Source: Piscirickettsiaceae bacterium (lineage in GTDB: Bacteria; Pseudomonadota; Gammaproteobacteria; Nitrosococcales; Methylophagaceae). Taken from it: a stretch of DNA of 64,000 bases. This document shows positions 1 through 9,484 of the stretch, one piece after another. Position 1 is the first letter of the stretch. Every line of letters begins with the position of its first letter. Location of the stretch: positions 526,679 to 590,678 of the forward strand of contig JABSQN010000001.1 in the NCBI GenBank assembly GCA_013215825.1. Reading direction: 5' to 3'. A model generated the notes under the pieces. The model was not told where the DNA came from. It did not search any database and was given only the letters and a program-made list of their open reading frames with translations. The position numbers were made by a program, and so were the translations under genes.

Positions 1-37
1 TGAGCTGGCTTATGATGGATTAGATATAGAATTATAA
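1..37 (+). CDS. pqqB: PqqB, 3' end only (partial)
   Basis: An open frame enters from the left edge and stops with TAA at 35-37. The last 11 residues read [11 protein letters not shown]. PqqB proteins commonly end in a similar AYDGM-type tail, and pqqB normally lies directly before pqqC, which starts 23 bases later. PqqB is a metallo-beta-lactamase-fold protein of PQQ biosynthesis. Only the tail is visible, so the call rests on this short match plus gene order. Confidence 0.7.
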   Translation, partial: ELAYDGLDIEL

Positions 38-60
38 GTTATAGAATACGAGGAAATACC

Positions 61-789
61 ATGTCAGAAAATACACCGTGGACACGTGAAGAATTCGAAG
101 AAAAGTTACGAGCTAAAGAAGAGTTTTATCATATTCGTCATCCTTTGCATGTAAAAATGCATTCTGGTGAAATGACCAAAGAACAAGTGCAAGGCTGGGT
201 TGCAAACCGTTTTTATTATCAAACTGCGATTCCGGTAAAAGACGCAGCGATTATGGCAAATTGCCCAGAACGTGATGTGCGTAAACATTGGATTCAACGT
301 ATTCTGGATCATGATGGTCACGAAGGCGATGTAGGCGGTATCGAAGCATGGTTACAACTTGGTGAATCAGTAGGCTTAACACGTGAGGAACTTTGGTCAG
401 AAGAACATGTTCTACCTGGTGTACGCTTTGCAGTTGATGCCTATATTAATTTTGCACGCCATAAACCGTGGCAAGAAGCCGCTAGCTCATCGTTAACGGA
501 AATGTTTGCACCGAAGATTCATCAACATCGTTTGGATAATTGGCCTACGTTATACCCCTGGATTGATGAAAAGGGCTATGCTTATTTCCGTAAGCGTTTA
601 ACGGAAGCACGTAGAGATGTGCAACATGGCTTGGATATCACACTGGATTATTATAAAACACGTGAAGAGCAAGAACATGCTTTAGATGTGTTGCAATTCA
701 AATTAGATGTACTGTGGACTATGTGTGATGCAATGTGGATGGCCTATATTGAAAAACGTCCTCCGTACACGTTTGAGGTTGAATTATGA
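61..789 (+). CDS. pqqC: PqqC, pyrroloquinoline-quinone synthase
   Basis: The 242-residue protein has the normal PqqC length. It contains family signatures such as [14 protein letters not shown] near the N-terminus, the NRFYYQ segment and a C-terminal [16 protein letters not shown] helix. PqqC carries out the last step of PQQ synthesis, an eight-electron oxidation and ring closure of the PqqE/PqqB-derived intermediate, in the cytoplasm. The start is preceded by GAGGAAA at about 50-56. The stop overlaps the pqqD start by four bases (ATGA), so translation is probably coupled. PQQ is the cofactor of periplasmic alcohol and methanol dehydrogenases. Confidence 0.96.
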   Translation: MSENTPWTREEFEEKLRAKEEFYHIRHPLHVKMHSGEMTKEQVQGWVANRFYYQTAIPVKDAAIMANCPERDVRKHWIQRILDHDGHEGDVGGIEAWLQLGESVGLTREELWSEEHVLPGVRFAVDAYINFARHKPWQEAASSSLTEMFAPKIHQHRLDNWPTLYPWIDEKGYAYFRKRLTEARRDVQHGLDITLDYYKTREEQEHALDVLQFKLDVLWTMCDAMWMAYIEKRPPYTFEVEL

Positions 790-1067
790 GTGAACGCGTA
801 TTTAATGATGATACCGTGCCGCTGTTGGCACAAGGTTATCGCTTTCAGTGGGAACCGGCACAAAATTGCAATGTATTACTCTATCCAGAAGGTATGGTAA
901 AACTCAATGGTGGTGCGGGTGAAATATTAAAACTCATTAGTGAGAAACAACAAACAGTTGCTGAACATATCGCTGAATTAAAAGTCGTTTTCAATGGCGC
1001 AGATTTAGCAGATGATGTTTATCAATTTTTAGACGAGGCATACGGTAATGACTGGCTCAGAAAATAA
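786..1067 (+). CDS. pqqD: PqqD, peptide chaperone for PQQ synthesis
   Basis: This 93-residue protein has the usual PqqD size and pattern: an N-terminal strand region with [16 protein letters not shown], then [20 protein letters not shown], a signature of the family. PqqD is a RiPP recognition element that binds the PqqA precursor peptide and presents it to the radical SAM enzyme PqqE. It starts inside the last codons of pqqC (ATGA overlap) and overlaps pqqE by 20 bases, so the three are one translationally linked operon. pqqA itself lies outside the window. Confidence 0.95.
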   Translation: MSERVFNDDTVPLLAQGYRFQWEPAQNCNVLLYPEGMVKLNGGAGEILKLISEKQQTVAEHIAELKVVFNGADLADDVYQFLDEAYGNDWLRK

Positions 1068-2241
1068 AACAGCTGATAGAGCAGTGGGCAGCATTGGTAG
1101 TGCAATAGGGCATGTGCGAGACCAAATTCGGCAGCCATTATGGCTATTGGCTGAACTAACCTATTCTTGTCCATTGCAATGTCCATATTGTTCAAACCCA
1201 ATGGATTTTGCATCAGTTAAAAATGAATTGAGCACGGAAGAATGGATAGATGTCTTCAAACAAGCTCGTGCAATGGGTGCCACTCAGCTCGGATTATCAG
1301 GAGGAGAACCGTTAACACGACCTGATTTAGTGGAATTAATCAAAGCGGCACGAGATTTGGGCTTTTATACTAATTTGATCACATCTGGTGTAGGAATGGA
1401 TGCGGATAAAGTAGCTGAATTTAAAGCAGCAGGCTTAGACCATATTCAAGTAAGTTTTCAGGCCAGTTCAGAAGATTTGAATAATTTAATTGCAGGTACC
1501 GATGCATTTAAACATAAGATTGAAATGGCGAAAGCGGTTAAGGCCAATGATTATCCAATGGTCTTATGCTTTGTAACCCATCGTCAAAACATTGATCAAG
1601 TTGATGAAATTTTAGACTTATGTATTGAGTTAGAAGCAGATTATGTTGAATTAGCAACTACCCAATATTATGGTTGGGCCATGCATAACCGCGATCAATT
1701 AATGCCAATGAAAGATCAATTAGTACGAGCTGAGGCAACGGCACATCGCTATCAAGAAGAACAAAAAGGCAAGATGAAAATCTACTATGTCGTGCCTGAT
1801 TATTATGAAGAGCGTCCTAAAGCCTGCATGAATGGTTGGGGAAATATCTTCTTAACGGTGACACCCGATGGCACAGCCTTACCTTGCCATGCGGCACGTC
1901 AACTGCCGGGTATGACCTTGCCAAATGTGAAAGACATGAGCATTGAGGAAATTTGGAATGGTTCTGAAGATTTCAATAAATTTCGTGGCTTTAATTGGAT
2001 GACCGAGCCTTGCCGTTCATGTGATGAAAAAGAAAAAGACTTTGGCGGCTGTCGTTGTCAGGCATTCATGCTGACGGGGGATGCATCAAATACCGATCCT
2101 GTTTGTAGCAAATCGCCGCATCATCATTTGATTGAAGAAGCAATTGAAGCAGGAATAGCAGAAGCGGCTAAACCTTTACTAAAACAGAAACCGCTAGTGT
2201 TCCGTAATCCTAAAAACTCTAAGAAAATTAGTGCGCTCTAA
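1048..2241 (+). CDS. pqqE: PqqE, radical SAM PqqA Glu-Tyr cross-linking enzyme
   Basis: The 397-residue protein carries the radical SAM motif C41-PLQ-C45-PY-C48, followed by a [10 protein letters not shown] stretch. Its C-terminal SPASM domain is cysteine-rich, with [10 protein letters not shown] and [19 protein letters not shown] holding the auxiliary Fe-S cluster ligands. PqqE forms the carbon-carbon bond between Glu and Tyr of the PqqA peptide, the first committed step of PQQ synthesis. The ATG at 1048 lies inside pqqD. The C-terminal tail after the last cysteine is lysine-rich and runs into the GTG start of the downstream ABC gene. Confidence 0.96.
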   Translation: MTGSENKTADRAVGSIGSAIGHVRDQIRQPLWLLAELTYSCPLQCPYCSNPMDFASVKNELSTEEWIDVFKQARAMGATQLGLSGGEPLTRPDLVELIKAARDLGFYTNLITSGVGMDADKVAEFKAAGLDHIQVSFQASSEDLNNLIAGTDAFKHKIEMAKAVKANDYPMVLCFVTHRQNIDQVDEILDLCIELEADYVELATTQYYGWAMHNRDQLMPMKDQLVRAEATAHRYQEEQKGKMKIYYVVPDYYEERPKACMNGWGNIFLTVTPDGTALPCHAARQLPGMTLPNVKDMSIEEIWNGSEDFNKFRGFNWMTEPCRSCDEKEKDFGGCRCQAFMLTGDASNTDPVCSKSPHHHLIEEAIEAGIAEAAKPLLKQKPLVFRNPKNSKKISAL

Positions 2242-3163
2242 CTTAGCAATTAAAACACAAGGTCTGACGAAGCAATACGGTCAGACCTTGGCTGTTAATA
2301 AGCTTGATTTAGAGATTGAAGCAGGCCAATTTTATGGTCTACTTGGACCTAACGGTGCAGGCAAAAGTACCACGATTCATATGCTAACAACGATGACCGC
2401 AGCAACATCAGGTGATGCGTGGATTGGAGGACAAAAAATAAGTGATGATCCGGTAGCTATTCGTCGTATGGTTGGATTGGTATTTCAAGACTCAGCACTT
2501 GATCGTACCATGACGATTGATGAAAACTTACAGTTTGCAGCCGCACTTTATAATTTAAGTGCAGAGCTTGCTAATAGCCGAATCGATGAGTTATTAACGA
2601 TCTTTGGTTTAGAAAAACAACGCCATAAGAAACTGCTTGCTTTATCAGGTGGTCAACGACGTGCCGTGGATATTGCCCGTGGAGTATTGCATAAACCAAA
2701 AGTATTATTTTTAGATGAACCTACAATTGGTTTAGACTTGCCTAATCGTCGTGCTATTTGGCGTTTTGTTGAACATCTTCGTCGTGATGAAGGGATGACA
2801 GTATTTTTAACAACACATTATTTGGAAGAAGCCGCTGCTTGTGATCATGTTGATTTTATTCAATATGGACAATTACAACAAGGTGGAACACCGCAAGAAT
2901 TAACGCGAAATTTAGCAGCATATATTCTAGAAATAACGACACCAAATCCAGGGAAGGTTATTACTCAAATTGCTAGAATATTTGGCGATCCGATACAAGA
3001 GGATGAAGATTTAAGCTTTAAAATTAAGGCGGATGATGTCGATTTTTATCAACTACAGCAAACATTAGGTGATTCAATTTCATCAATGCAATGGCGAAAA
3101 CCAAATCTTAATGATGTGTATTTATGGACATTTTGTTCGCCAAAACAGGAGAAGTCAGCATGA
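2231..3163 (+). CDS. ABC transporter ATP-binding protein of a PQQ-associated exporter
   Basis: This 310-residue ATPase has Walker [10 protein letters not shown] at residues 39-47, the signature [14 protein letters not shown] and Walker [14 protein letters not shown] roughly 80-residue C-terminal extension is typical of the DrrA/CcmA class that partners ABC-2 permeases. Translation probably starts at GTG 2231, overlapping the end of pqqE by 11 bases. ABC-2 pairs of this kind are recognised next to PQQ-dependent alcohol oxidation genes in other proteobacteria (the PQQ_ABC_ATP family). The transported substrate is not known, and nothing in the sequence decides it. Confidence 0.88.
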   Translation: MRSNLAIKTQGLTKQYGQTLAVNKLDLEIEAGQFYGLLGPNGAGKSTTIHMLTTMTAATSGDAWIGGQKISDDPVAIRRMVGLVFQDSALDRTMTIDENLQFAAALYNLSAELANSRIDELLTIFGLEKQRHKKLLALSGGQRRAVDIARGVLHKPKVLFLDEPTIGLDLPNRRAIWRFVEHLRRDEGMTVFLTTHYLEEAAACDHVDFIQYGQLQQGGTPQELTRNLAAYILEITTPNPGKVITQIARIFGDPIQEDEDLSFKIKADDVDFYQLQQTLGDSISSMQWRKPNLNDVYLWTFCSPKQEKSA

Positions 3164-3942
3164 GTTGGCGCCCCGTAAAGGCTGTTGTCAGCCGAGAATT
3201 AACCAAACTTTTTCGCCAAAAAGCACGGTTAATCAGCGCTATGGTTAGACCTATGATCTGGTTATTAGTGATTGGTTCTGGTGTGGGTAGTATGTTGCCA
3301 GAAACACAACAAGCCGGTTATCTCACCTTTTTAGTGCCGGGTATTTTAGCGATGACCTTATTATTCGCAGCCTTACTCTCAGCATTAACACTAGTTTACG
3401 ACAAAGAATTTGGCGTGATGCGAATGATGATGATTGCACCGATAGCACATTATTGGATTGTGATTTCCAAGCTTATCGCGGCAACGTTAACTGCCATGGT
3501 GCAAGCAATTTTGCTCTTATTATTGTTATTAATATTAGGCTTGATCAGTGTGAAAATAGCATTAATGTTGTTATTGCCAGCCTTATTAACCGCTCTTTGT
3601 TGTGCCGCTATTGGTGGCTTGATTGCTGTTTATTCTAAGAGTATCGATAACTTCGCCGTGATCATGAACTTCTTTATCTTCCCTGTGTTTTTCTTAAGTG
3701 GCGCTTTGTATCCAGTTTCTCAATTACCAAGTTATCTGGGCTATCTTGTGACTATCAACCCATTTAGCTATGGTGTGGATTTATTGAAACATGCCGTACC
3801 GGGAGTGGATACGGACTTCTCAATTATGACGGATGTTACTGTATTAATAGGATTCACAACGGCGGCAGTCATCATTGCTTGCTGGCAGTTTTCAAGAGAA
3901 TCTGTGCATGAGCCATTATTTCATCGAGCATCAAAACGTTAG
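3160..3942 (+). CDS. ABC-2 type permease of the PQQ-associated exporter
   Basis: A 260-residue integral membrane protein with about six hydrophobic segments in the ABC-2/DrrB arrangement. It includes the conserved [21 protein letters not shown] region before the last two helices. I place the start at ATG 3160, in an ATGA overlap with the ATPase stop and just after AGGAG at 3147-3151. An ATG at 3124 would add 12 residues lacking a ribosome site. It is related to the PedC-type permease described in PQQ-dependent alcohol systems. Its 3' end overlaps the convergent msrA by four bases, leaving no room for a terminator between them. Confidence 0.86.
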   Translation: MSWRPVKAVVSRELTKLFRQKARLISAMVRPMIWLLVIGSGVGSMLPETQQAGYLTFLVPGILAMTLLFAALLSALTLVYDKEFGVMRMMMIAPIAHYWIVISKLIAATLTAMVQAILLLLLLLILGLISVKIALMLLLPALLTALCCAAIGGLIAVYSKSIDNFAVIMNFFIFPVFFLSGALYPVSQLPSYLGYLVTINPFSYGVDLLKHAVPGVDTDFSIMTDVTVLIGFTTAAVIIACWQFSRESVHEPLFHRASKR

Positions 3943-4406
3943 TGACAGCTCGCTAAGCCTTTCTTTTCTAAGTAACACTGATGATATTTCTCTGCAGGGT
4001 AGAAGTGTGCAGCAGGGCTTATTTCTGTGGCAATAGGGGCTGAAAGTTGCTGACTAGCATCAAGCACATTCTTTGAATCTATCGCTAATTGCTTTTGCTG
4101 TTCATTATGGTAAAAGATAGCACTACGATATTGTGTGCCGATATCCGCACCTTGGCGATTTAAGGTGGTGGGATCATGTATCTGCCAGAAATGATTAAGT
4201 AAGGTTTCATAGCTAATAATATCTGAGTCGAAAGTGATTTCAATTACTTCAGCATGGCCGGTCATTCCACTACAAACAGTTTTATATGTTGGATTCTCCG
4301 TTGTGCCATTACAATAACCAACACGCGTTGAAATAACACCAATTAATTGGCGAAAGGATTGTTCAACACCCCAAAAACAACCGGCGGCGAATGTGGCTAT
4401 TGTCAT
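3939..4406 (-). CDS. msrA: Peptide methionine sulfoxide reductase MsrA
   Basis: The 155-residue protein begins with the MsrA catalytic motif GCFWG, nucleophile Cys10, and keeps the [17 protein letters not shown] core. Two cysteines near the C-terminus ([16 protein letters not shown]) could act as recycling cysteines. MsrA reduces the S-epimer of methionine sulfoxide in proteins. There is no signal peptide, so it is cytoplasmic. It begins 12 bases after mshG on the same strand and may be read from the msh operon. Confidence 0.95.
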   Translation of the reverse strand: MTIATFAAGCFWGVEQSFRQLIGVISTRVGYCNGTTENPTYKTVCSGMTGHAEVIEITFDSDIISYETLLNHFWQIHDPTTLNRQGADIGTQYRSAIFYHNEQQKQLAIDSKNVLDASQQLSAPIATEISPAAHFYPAEKYHQCYLEKKGLASCH

Positions 4407-4418
4407 TCTTGAGTCCTT

Positions 4419-5639
4419 TTAATGCATGGCACTGGATAAGTTCCACATTGGTAAGAATATACCTAGGGCAAGGATTAGAACCATTATTCCTACAACAACT
4501 AATAACAGCGGTTCAATGACGCTTGCAAGGTTCTCTAAATCAGCATCAACTTCAGTTTTATAGAAGTCAGCGGCTTCGATTAGCATATCACTAATGCTAC
4601 CTGTTTCTTCGCCAACGATAATCATTTGTATCACTAACGGTGAAAACAGACCGATGCTCTTTGCCATTCGGCTAATACTGTCACCTTTTTCTATACCTAA
4701 TCGCATTTCATCAAGTTTGGAACCGATATAGACATTACCTATTGCACCTGAAACAACATTAATGCCCTGGATAATTGGTACGCCAGCATTTAAAATCATA
4801 GCAAATGAACGAGAAAATCGTTCCATGCAGGAACGGTGAATGATGCTGCCTATCCCCGGTATGCTTAAAATATACCTATCTTTATTCATTTTTCCTTGGC
4901 TTGTTTGAAGATATTTTCTAATTAAAATGGTTGCAAGAACAAGGCTGAGAATAATTTGTGGTAAAAAGTTAACCGCAAAGTTAGAAATGTCGAGCAGTAA
5001 CGTTGTTTGCCATGGTAATTCGGCCCCCATTTTTGCAAACACATTTTTAAAGGCAGGAATAACATAGATTGTGACAACTAGAATGGCTACAGATAATGCC
5101 ATTAATACCATTTTGGGATATTGCACAGCAGATTTTATTCGGCTTACCGTTTCTTTTTCACGTCCAAGATAGTGTGATATCTGTAGAAATCCTTGGTCTA
5201 AACCGCCAGTGCTTTCGCCTACTTTGACGATATTAATAAAAAGATCAGAAAAAACATGGGGATGCGCTTCCATTGCCATCCCTAATGATGAACCCGCTTC
5301 TAATGATGTGGCAATATCAACGAGAGCTGATTTTAGGGCTTTATTTTGCGTTGACTCTTCTAAGCTACGTATGGCCCGAATAATAGGCACTCCAGCCTTT
5401 GTTAGGCTATACATTTGACGACTAAATAAGATAATGTCATCGAGGTTTAGACTTCGTTTGTCTTGCCATTGATTGAATTTTATCATCAAATCTTCAGGGG
5501 GAGTAAACTCATCAATACGAATAGGCGTTAAACTCCGGTTCATTAGCATTGTCGCGACAGATTTTTGATTATCTGCAGTCAATGTATCCTCTACCAGAAT
5601 GCCATTTCTATCTCGGGCAGTATATTTATAGATAGTCAA
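4419..5639 (-). CDS. mshG: MshG, MSHA pilus inner-membrane platform protein
   Basis: This 406-residue protein has two tandem T2SSF domains, about residues 70-195 and 270-395. Each ends in hydrophobic helices (for example VLMALSVAILVVTIYVIPAF and LLLVVVGIMVLILALGIFLP). It belongs to the PilC/GspF family that anchors the assembly ATPase and extracts pilins from the inner membrane. The small TIYKYTARDRNG N-terminal stretch is the usual GspF opening. It follows mshE directly, with the start one base after the mshE stop, which supports the MSHA assignment. Confidence 0.93.
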   Translation of the reverse strand: MTIYKYTARDRNGILVEDTLTADNQKSVATMLMNRSLTPIRIDEFTPPEDLMIKFNQWQDKRSLNLDDIILFSRQMYSLTKAGVPIIRAIRSLEESTQNKALKSALVDIATSLEAGSSLGMAMEAHPHVFSDLFINIVKVGESTGGLDQGFLQISHYLGREKETVSRIKSAVQYPKMVLMALSVAILVVTIYVIPAFKNVFAKMGAELPWQTTLLLDISNFAVNFLPQIILSLVLATILIRKYLQTSQGKMNKDRYILSIPGIGSIIHRSCMERFSRSFAMILNAGVPIIQGINVVSGAIGNVYIGSKLDEMRLGIEKGDSISRMAKSIGLFSPLVIQMIIVGEETGSISDMLIEAADFYKTEVDADLENLASVIEPLLLVVVGIMVLILALGIFLPMWNLSSAMH

Positions 5640-7337
5640 TTAACTAATACTCCCCGTAATTTTAATGACTTCATCTAATGTTGTTATGCCTTCACGAGCA
5701 TAATCTAAAGCACGCTCTGCAAGAGGGATGAAGTTTTTGGTGTTTTTAGCCGCGATAACAAATTCAGATGAGCTATTACGACGTAAGGCATCAAGAGTGT
5801 CATGATTAAGCTCAAGCAACTCATAAACACCAATCCTGCCTTTATATCCTGTGCTATTACAATGCTGACAACCTAAGCCTCGTTTGAATGTAATATTTTC
5901 ACTATGCTTAAAATTACTTTCTAACCAAATTTGTTGTGCTTCATCAAGTGTAACTTCAGTGATACATTTTGGACAAATACGACGAATTAACCTTTGGGCA
6001 ATAATAAGTTTGAGAGCGCTAGCAAGAATATAACCTTTCACGCCCATATCTAAAAGACGAGTAGCTGTTTCAACCGCATTATTTGTATGCAGTGTTGAAA
6101 ACACTAAATGTCCTGTAATTGATGCACGGATGGCAATTTCTGCTGTTTCGGTATCTCGCATTTCTCCAACTAAAATAATATCAGGATCCTGCCGTAATGC
6201 TGAACGTAATACTGAGGCAAACGATAAACCAATTTTAGTATTTATTTCTGTTTGGTTTATTCTGGGAATACTATATTCAACAGGATCTTCAGCTGTAATG
6301 ATTTTTGTTTCTGGTGTATTGACTTCTGATAGTGCCGAATAAAGTGTTGTAGTTTTACCGCTGCCTGTGGGTCCTGTTACTAATAATAGGCCATGGGGGC
6401 TTCTAATATGGACTCTTAATCGAGCCAGTAAATCTTCTGGCATACCTAACGTATCAAGATTTAATATATCTGTTGAGTTATCTAGCAAACGCATAACGAC
6501 TGATTCACCATGAGTCACAGGTAAGGTAGACATCCGAATATCTAGACTTCGTCCTTTTACGCGAATAGAAAACCGACCATCTTGTGGCAGTCGTTTCTCA
6601 GAAATATTTAAACCAGCCATAAGTTTGAGTCGAACTATTAATGCTGAAATTATTTTAACTTCGTTGATTATTTGCTCATGTAAAACACCATCAATTCGCT
6701 GCCTAATACGTAATATTTTTTCATCAGGTTCAATATGGATATCTGATGCGCTCATCAATACAGCATCTTCAAATATAGATTCTAATAATTTAACAACAGG
6801 TGCTTCTGATATTTCATTGGAGGTGTTAAGAGAGCCAAAGTCGAAATCATTTTCCGCTAATTCATCATCTAATTGCTCTGCTAAGGCACTAATTTCATCC
6901 GTATTGCGGTAGCATTGGTCGATAACGGTTAGTAAATCACTTTCTTTTACTAAAGCCTGCCTAATTCTTTTATTAAAGATCCGTGTTAATTCATCTAAAC
7001 TGGATAAATCAGTCGGATCTGACATGGCAATCAAAACGTCATGTTCATTATTTTCTAGCAATAGCACCCTAAAACGTCGTGCTATATTTTCAGATAATAT
7101 AGTTGCTATTTTGTCGTCTCGTTTGTAATGAGAAATATCAATTAAGGGAATTTGCATTTGACGGGATAGAAAGTTTAGCAGATCATCTTCAGTGATAAAT
7201 TTAAGATCAATTAATGATTGCCCTAGTTTCTTACCTGTTATTTTTTGCTCTGCTAAAACCTGCATAAGTTGATCGTGGGTAATAATTTGATTTTGAACTA
7301 ACAAATCACCGATACGAATTTTCTTTGGTGCTTCCAT
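5640..7337 (-). CDS. mshE: MshE, MSHA pilus extension ATPase with c-di-GMP-binding N-domain
   Basis: A 565-residue PilB/GspE-type ATPase. The C-terminal half has Walker A GPTGSGKTTT, the Walker B region DPDIILVGEMRD and a Zn-binding pair of CxxC motifs (CPKC and CQHC). The N-terminus is an MshEN domain. A 24-residue motif at residues 8-31 (RIGDLL..., L24, L28, Q31) is followed after exactly five residues by a second at 37-60 (KLGQSL..., L53, L57, Q60). That spacing matches the c-di-GMP-binding MshEN motif pair, although the second begins with Lys rather than Arg. The protein powers pilus extension, probably under c-di-GMP control. Confidence 0.95.
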   Translation of the reverse strand: MEAPKKIRIGDLLVQNQIITHDQLMQVLAEQKITGKKLGQSLIDLKFITEDDLLNFLSRQMQIPLIDISHYKRDDKIATILSENIARRFRVLLLENNEHDVLIAMSDPTDLSSLDELTRIFNKRIRQALVKESDLLTVIDQCYRNTDEISALAEQLDDELAENDFDFGSLNTSNEISEAPVVKLLESIFEDAVLMSASDIHIEPDEKILRIRQRIDGVLHEQIINEVKIISALIVRLKLMAGLNISEKRLPQDGRFSIRVKGRSLDIRMSTLPVTHGESVVMRLLDNSTDILNLDTLGMPEDLLARLRVHIRSPHGLLLVTGPTGSGKTTTLYSALSEVNTPETKIITAEDPVEYSIPRINQTEINTKIGLSFASVLRSALRQDPDIILVGEMRDTETAEIAIRASITGHLVFSTLHTNNAVETATRLLDMGVKGYILASALKLIIAQRLIRRICPKCITEVTLDEAQQIWLESNFKHSENITFKRGLGCQHCNSTGYKGRIGVYELLELNHDTLDALRRNSSSEFVIAAKNTKNFIPLAERALDYAREGITTLDEVIKITGSIS

Positions 7338-7346
7338 ACTATTACC

Positions 7347-8570
7347 CTAATTAATAAGACTAATTCTTTGTTTAACATAACGTATTACAGCTGGTTTTAA
7401 GCTATTTAAGTTAAGTACTTTTTTATATGCAGTCAGCGAATCACTATAGCGCTTTTGTTCATCTAAAGATATGGCCAAACCTAACCAATATTCTGATTTT
7501 TCTAGATTAAATTCCAATAAAAGCCGATATGTTTCCCCTGCTTTAATGGTGTGTTTATTTTGTTGGTAGGCAGCTGCCAATAGGTTTAAATATTGTTCAT
7601 TATTTGCCGTAGATGATTTGATATTGAGTAAAATGTCTAAGGCGTTTTCTGACTGTTTATTTTTTAATAATAAGCTGGCTAGAGCCGTCGTTAATTCAAT
7701 GTTTTTTGGTAATATAGTTAAACTTCTTTTTAACGATGTAACGGCGTCATTAACTAAACCTTGCTGTAAATATGTTTTTGCTAATAATAAATGGGCATCA
7801 ATATGTTGATAATTTAAAACTAAAGCTTGTTGCAATAGTTTTTGTTTATTCAATAAAGTAGGGCTTTGTTTAGAGTGTAAAAATAAACGATCCGCTTGCT
7901 GTTTTGGTGTGACGGTTGTTATCTTACTTATCTTCTTTTTGCCAGATATTGCTAAGGTTTTTGTGTTGAGTTCTGTTTTTGTATTTACGATAGGCTTTAA
8001 TTTTTCTTTTTTGGGAGAAGGGCGTGTAATCGACTTTTCTTTCTGGACGTCTATTTTTGTTGATGGTTTTTGGGGGGGTAATAGAGATGTGGAAACAGGC
8101 TCTACGTTAGGTGGTGTTTTATTATTTTCAATAGCTAATGTTTCTGTTTGAGGAGTCACATCATGAGGAATGTCAATCTGAGAAACTTTAAGTTGTTGAG
8201 TTTTATCGTGATGTACATCAGTCCTAGATATACCGACGTGTGAGGCTTCTATTTTTGGATCGTTAGATTGCTCTATTTCAAAGGGTATTATTTGAGTTGT
8301 TTGTTCGGTAGTTGGTTCTGGCTCTAAGAGAATTACTGTTTGTCCTATCTTGGGCTCATCAAGCCGGAGAGCGCTATCAGCGTGTAATGAATATTGATAT
8401 GTAACAATACTAAGAGTAATAAATAATAAGGGGAGTACGATTGATAAAAACAAGTAATTACGTTTCTTTTGGGGGGGGACTTTGATCTGATCAGACGTAG
8501 TATGCTTATCTTCATTAGATAAGGCATTATTTTTTTCTAAGTCTTGTAAAACTTGATTAAGTAGGCTCAT
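7347..8570 (-). CDS. mshN: MshN, TPR protein of MSHA pilus assembly
   Basis: The protein is 407 residues when started at ATG 8570, where ATGA overlaps the mshM stop. The frame extends upstream to 8630, but the family opening MSLLNQVLQDLEKNNAL begins here. After a cytoplasmic N-tail there is one membrane helix (about residues 40-60, YLFLSIVLPLLFITLSIVTYQY), then a long low-complexity Thr/Pro/Lys linker. Several TPR repeats follow over the last 170 residues. MshN is an accessory inner-membrane protein of MSHA biogenesis with the TPRs in the periplasm. The linker is poorly conserved and gives little information. Confidence 0.88.
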   Translation of the reverse strand: MSLLNQVLQDLEKNNALSNEDKHTTSDQIKVPPQKKRNYLFLSIVLPLLFITLSIVTYQYSLHADSALRLDEPKIGQTVILLEPEPTTEQTTQIIPFEIEQSNDPKIEASHVGISRTDVHHDKTQQLKVSQIDIPHDVTPQTETLAIENNKTPPNVEPVSTSLLPPQKPSTKIDVQKEKSITRPSPKKEKLKPIVNTKTELNTKTLAISGKKKISKITTVTPKQQADRLFLHSKQSPTLLNKQKLLQQALVLNYQHIDAHLLLAKTYLQQGLVNDAVTSLKRSLTILPKNIELTTALASLLLKNKQSENALDILLNIKSSTANNEQYLNLLAAAYQQNKHTIKAGETYRLLLEFNLEKSEYWLGLAISLDEQKRYSDSLTAYKKVLNLNSLKPAVIRYVKQRISLIN

Positions 8571-9460
8571 ATATAAATTCCAGCCATAAATAATGAGAAA
8601 ACAAACAACCCTAAAATACTTGTTCGGCATTCTAATGGATGTTTTAGATTAGCTGTTTCTTCCGTATCAAGTGCAGCCAGTTGAACATTTTTTAAGCTGA
8701 CTTTGTAGTTTCCTTTTCCATAAGCTGACAATAATGCTTTGTTAGATAAAATATTAATTAAGCGAGGCGTCCCGTTACTATAAAAATGTATTGCTCGATA
8801 GGCTAGTGGTGTAAAAAAGTGTTCAATAGTGAGATGGGCGATGCCAAGCCGTCGTTCTATATAGTATCTAACATCTGAATAAGACAGTTTTTTGAGATGA
8901 TAGCTAAAGCTAATACGTTGCCGTAGTTGACGTATAGACTTTTTTTGTAGCAGGGTATCAAGTTCAGGTTGAGCAAATAAAATGATATGTAATAATTTTT
9001 GTTTTTCGGTTTCTAGGTTTGACAATAATCGTAGTGACTCTAATGTTTCTAACGGCATTGCCTGCGCTTCATCAATAATGACAACCGGTTTTCTTTTATT
9101 TGCTGCAGCGTCAAGAAGAAACTGATTAATTTGTTGCAACATCTTACTTTGACCTGAATTTCTAGTATAAGAAATGCCAAATTCATCAGCAATCGCCATC
9201 CGTAATCCAGCGGGGGATAAATGAGGGTTTGGGATATATGCGGTTATATAGGGGGACTGCAATTCATTCAATAACTTCCGGCATAAAAGGGTTTTTCCTC
9301 TACCCACATCACCGGTTATTTTAATAAAGCCTTCACCTGCTTGCAAGGCGAGTAATAAAACATTTAGCGCCTCAATATGGCTAGGCATATCAACGTAGAA
9401 TTGAGTGTCGGGTGTTAAATTAAAGGGGAATTCAGATAAGCCAAAGTGTTTTAAATACAT
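8567..9460 (-). CDS. mshM: MshM, ExeA-like AAA ATPase of MSHA assembly
   Basis: The 297-residue protein has the opening MYLKHFGLSEFPFNLTPD, seen across ExeA/MshM/DamX-type ATPases. Walker A GDVGRGKT is at residues 50-57, with Walker B VVIIDEAQAM and a C-terminal hydrophobic segment (LGLFVFSLFMAGIYI) that could tether it to the membrane. In ExeA the family helps the secretin cross or bind peptidoglycan. By analogy MshM may assist MshL assembly. It sits between mshL and mshN, the standard order. Confidence 0.92.
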   Translation of the reverse strand: MYLKHFGLSEFPFNLTPDTQFYVDMPSHIEALNVLLLALQAGEGFIKITGDVGRGKTLLCRKLLNELQSPYITAYIPNPHLSPAGLRMAIADEFGISYTRNSGQSKMLQQINQFLLDAAANKRKPVVIIDEAQAMPLETLESLRLLSNLETEKQKLLHIILFAQPELDTLLQKKSIRQLRQRISFSYHLKKLSYSDVRYYIERRLGIAHLTIEHFFTPLAYRAIHFYSNGTPRLINILSNKALLSAYGKGNYKVSLKNVQLAALDTEETANLKHPLECRTSILGLFVFSLFMAGIYI

Positions 9461-9484
9461 TTTCTAACCATAAATAGGGTCGCT

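Noticed and set aside
7347-8630. An upstream start for MshN at 8630
   Set aside because: The extra 20 residues would overlap mshM by 64 bases and precede the conserved MSLLNQVLQDLEK opening, whose ATG overlaps the mshM stop.
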